This document shows, piece by piece, positions 63,050 to 64,000 of a stretch of 64,000 nt of DNA. Position 1 is the first letter of the stretch, and every line of letters begins with the position of its first letter. Position numbers and translations under genes: made by a program. The notes under the pieces are model-generated. The model ran no database searches. It was not told the DNA's origin and worked only from the letters and a program-made list of their open reading frames with translations. The DNA comes from Pseudooctadecabacter jejudonensis. GTDB taxonomy: Bacteria > Pseudomonadota > Alphaproteobacteria > Rhodobacterales > Rhodobacteraceae. The DNA is taken from contig NZ_FWFT01000005.1 of assembly GCF_900172275.1 (NCBI RefSeq), positions 1-64,000 on the forward strand, read 5' to 3'.

Positions 63050-63951
63050 CACCGCGTCTGCAATCCCTCATTGATGCGCTGGCAGGCGACCCGCAGGCCG
63101 ACCGCGCCGTCCCCCCCACCGGCTTCACCGCACGCTTGACCGTGCTGTCCGCCGCCGCGATGGCGTTTCTGGCGGTTTTTGCGCTGGCCCTGTCGCTGGC
63201 CACAGGCCGTTTGGCGGATCGCTGGGCGTCGGAACTGGCGCAAACCTCAACCTTGCGCATTTCCGCCCCCGCAGGCCAGATGGCCGCACAGACGCAGGCA
63301 GCCCTCGCGGTCTTGACCACCACGCCCGGCGTGGCCTCTGCCCGTGCGCTGACAGACGACGAACAACGCGCCCTCCTCGCCCCGTGGTTCGGCCCCGACC
63401 TGCCGATCGAAACCCTGCCCGTCCCGCAACTGATCGAAATCGTCGAAGACAGCGCGGGCTATGACGCCACGGGCTTGCGCGCGCGTCTGTCCGCCGAGGC
63501 CCCGGGCGCTGTGTTGGACGACCACACCCGCTGGCGCGCACCCCTGGTCGAGGCCGCAAGCCGCCTGCGCCTGCTCGGCTTTACGGCCATGGTGCTGATC
63601 GCCGCCGCCACCGCCGCCATGATCACACTTGCCGCCAACGCAGCCCTTGCCGCCAATGCGCAAGTGATCCGCGTCATGCGTCTGGTGGGTGCGCAAGACA
63701 CCTATATCGCCAGCGCTTTTGTGCGTCGCTTCACCCTCCGCGCGCTGATCGGGGCCACGGCGGGCATGGTGCTGGGCACCTTGGCCGTGCTGCTTTTGCC
63801 AAGTACCGATGCGGCAGGCGGGTTCCTTACGGGGCTGGGGTTTCAAGGCTGGCACTGGCTTTGGCCACTGATCATCCCCATACTTGCGGGCGTCGTGGCC
63901 TTCGTCGCAACCCGCCACGCCGCCCTGCGCACGCTTAAGGAACAATCATGA
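63046..63951 (+). CDS. ftsX: Cell division protein FtsX
   Basis: A 301-residue permease-like protein with four hydrophobic segments: one near residues 35-55 before a periplasmic domain, then three at about 170-195, 220-250 and 265-290. ALTDDEQRALLAPWFGPDLPIETLPVPQLIEI is the typical periplasmic part. Coupled to ftsE upstream and to the acyltransferase downstream, each by ATGA. Confidence 0.93.
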   Translation: MTPRLQSLIDALAGDPQADRAVPPTGFTARLTVLSAAAMAFLAVFALALSLATGRLADRWASELAQTSTLRISAPAGQMAAQTQAALAVLTTTPGVASARALTDDEQRALLAPWFGPDLPIETLPVPQLIEIVEDSAGYDATGLRARLSAEAPGAVLDDHTRWRAPLVEAASRLRLLGFTAMVLIAAATAAMITLAANAALAANAQVIRVMRLVGAQDTYIASAFVRRFTLRALIGATAGMVLGTLAVLLLPSTDAAGGFLTGLGFQGWHWLWPLIIPILAGVVAFVATRHAALRTLKEQS

Positions 63952-64000
63952 CATACGCCATTCAATGGATCCGGTCCCTGGCCTTCATCGTGCTGATGTA
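63948..64000 (+). CDS. Start of a probable acyltransferase (PlsC-like), cut by window end
   Basis: Only 17 codons are visible (MTYAIQWIRSLAFIVLMY). The start overlaps ftsX (ATGA). A lysophospholipid/1-acyl-glycerol-phosphate acyltransferase gene with this kind of N-terminus follows ftsEX in other Rhodobacteraceae; that and the hydrophobic start are the only support. Confidence 0.5.
   Translation, partial: MTYAIQWIRSLAFIVLM

Overview
The window is a stretch of chromosome from an alphaproteobacterium, most likely a member of the Rhodobacteraceae (Roseobacter group). The evidence is the 5S rRNA - initiator tRNA end of an rRNA operon, a decaprenyl-type ubiquinone pathway gene, a bacterial aa3 oxidase subunit IV peptide, PHB genes, the pgsA-moaD-moaE order, the pyrB - inactive dihydroorotase - plsY order, and several short proteins that I associate with this family only (DUF6173, DUF6356, DUF2007, TIGR02302/DUF4175). 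Genes are densely packed, many with ATGA or TAATG overlaps. I see no phage, transposon, integron or CRISPR array. No gap without a gene exceeds 300 bases.

Layout. 1-221: end of an rRNA operon (5S, tRNA-fMet). 382-4842: ABC exporter, S49 peptidase, a 53-residue Cys-rich peptide, Na+/Ca2+ exchanger, pteridine-reductase-like SDR. 5130-10101: uvrC, pgsA, molybdopterin synthase moaDE, tag, an EAL phosphodiesterase. 10305-12292: phaA-phaB. 12300-12880: two unannotated micro-ORFs with their own terminators, facing a LysR regulator. 13858-20525: YdcH, a tRNA methyltransferase-like gene, DUF2007, polyprenyl diphosphate synthase, ispE, a TPR protein, ETF-ubiquinone oxidoreductase. 20740-27199: greA, a mobA - RNase H-like - GNAT operon, azlCD, a lipoprotein, cytochrome oxidase subunit IV, an Lrp regulator. 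27301-33581: class II amidotransferase, MBL hydrolase and acyl-CoA dehydrogenase, Sua5, YqgE, an orphan DsbD N-terminal domain. 33578-39832: an RND pump with adaptor, moaB, a degenerate uracil-DNA glycosylase. 39933-45578: pyrB, a catalytically dead dihydroorotase, plsY, and a GbsR regulator with two palindromic operators. 45685-58405: glutathione synthesis, rsmE, ubiA, an OmpA-type envelope pair, ECF sigma/anti-sigma between YceI and TlpA, argH and lysA. 58476-64000: DUF4175 protein, zinc-ribbon membrane protein, ftsEX, and the start of an acyltransferase.

How the genes connect. Three threads recur: molybdenum cofactor (moaD, moaE, mobA, moaB), ubiquinone and its electron input (polyprenyl synthase, ubiA, ETF-QO), and envelope or redox homeostasis (RND pump, OmpA pair, YceI, TlpA, ECF sigma, gshA). 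Most of the window is core genome. The observations that best deserve follow-up are the twin GbsR palindromes, the paired micro-ORFs near 12.4-12.8 kb, the dispersed gene-end repeat with four clear copies, the uracil-DNA glycosylase-like protein with altered catalytic motifs, the inactive dihydroorotase in the pyrB operon, and the initiator tRNA with an A-U pair in place of the first of the usual three G-C pairs.
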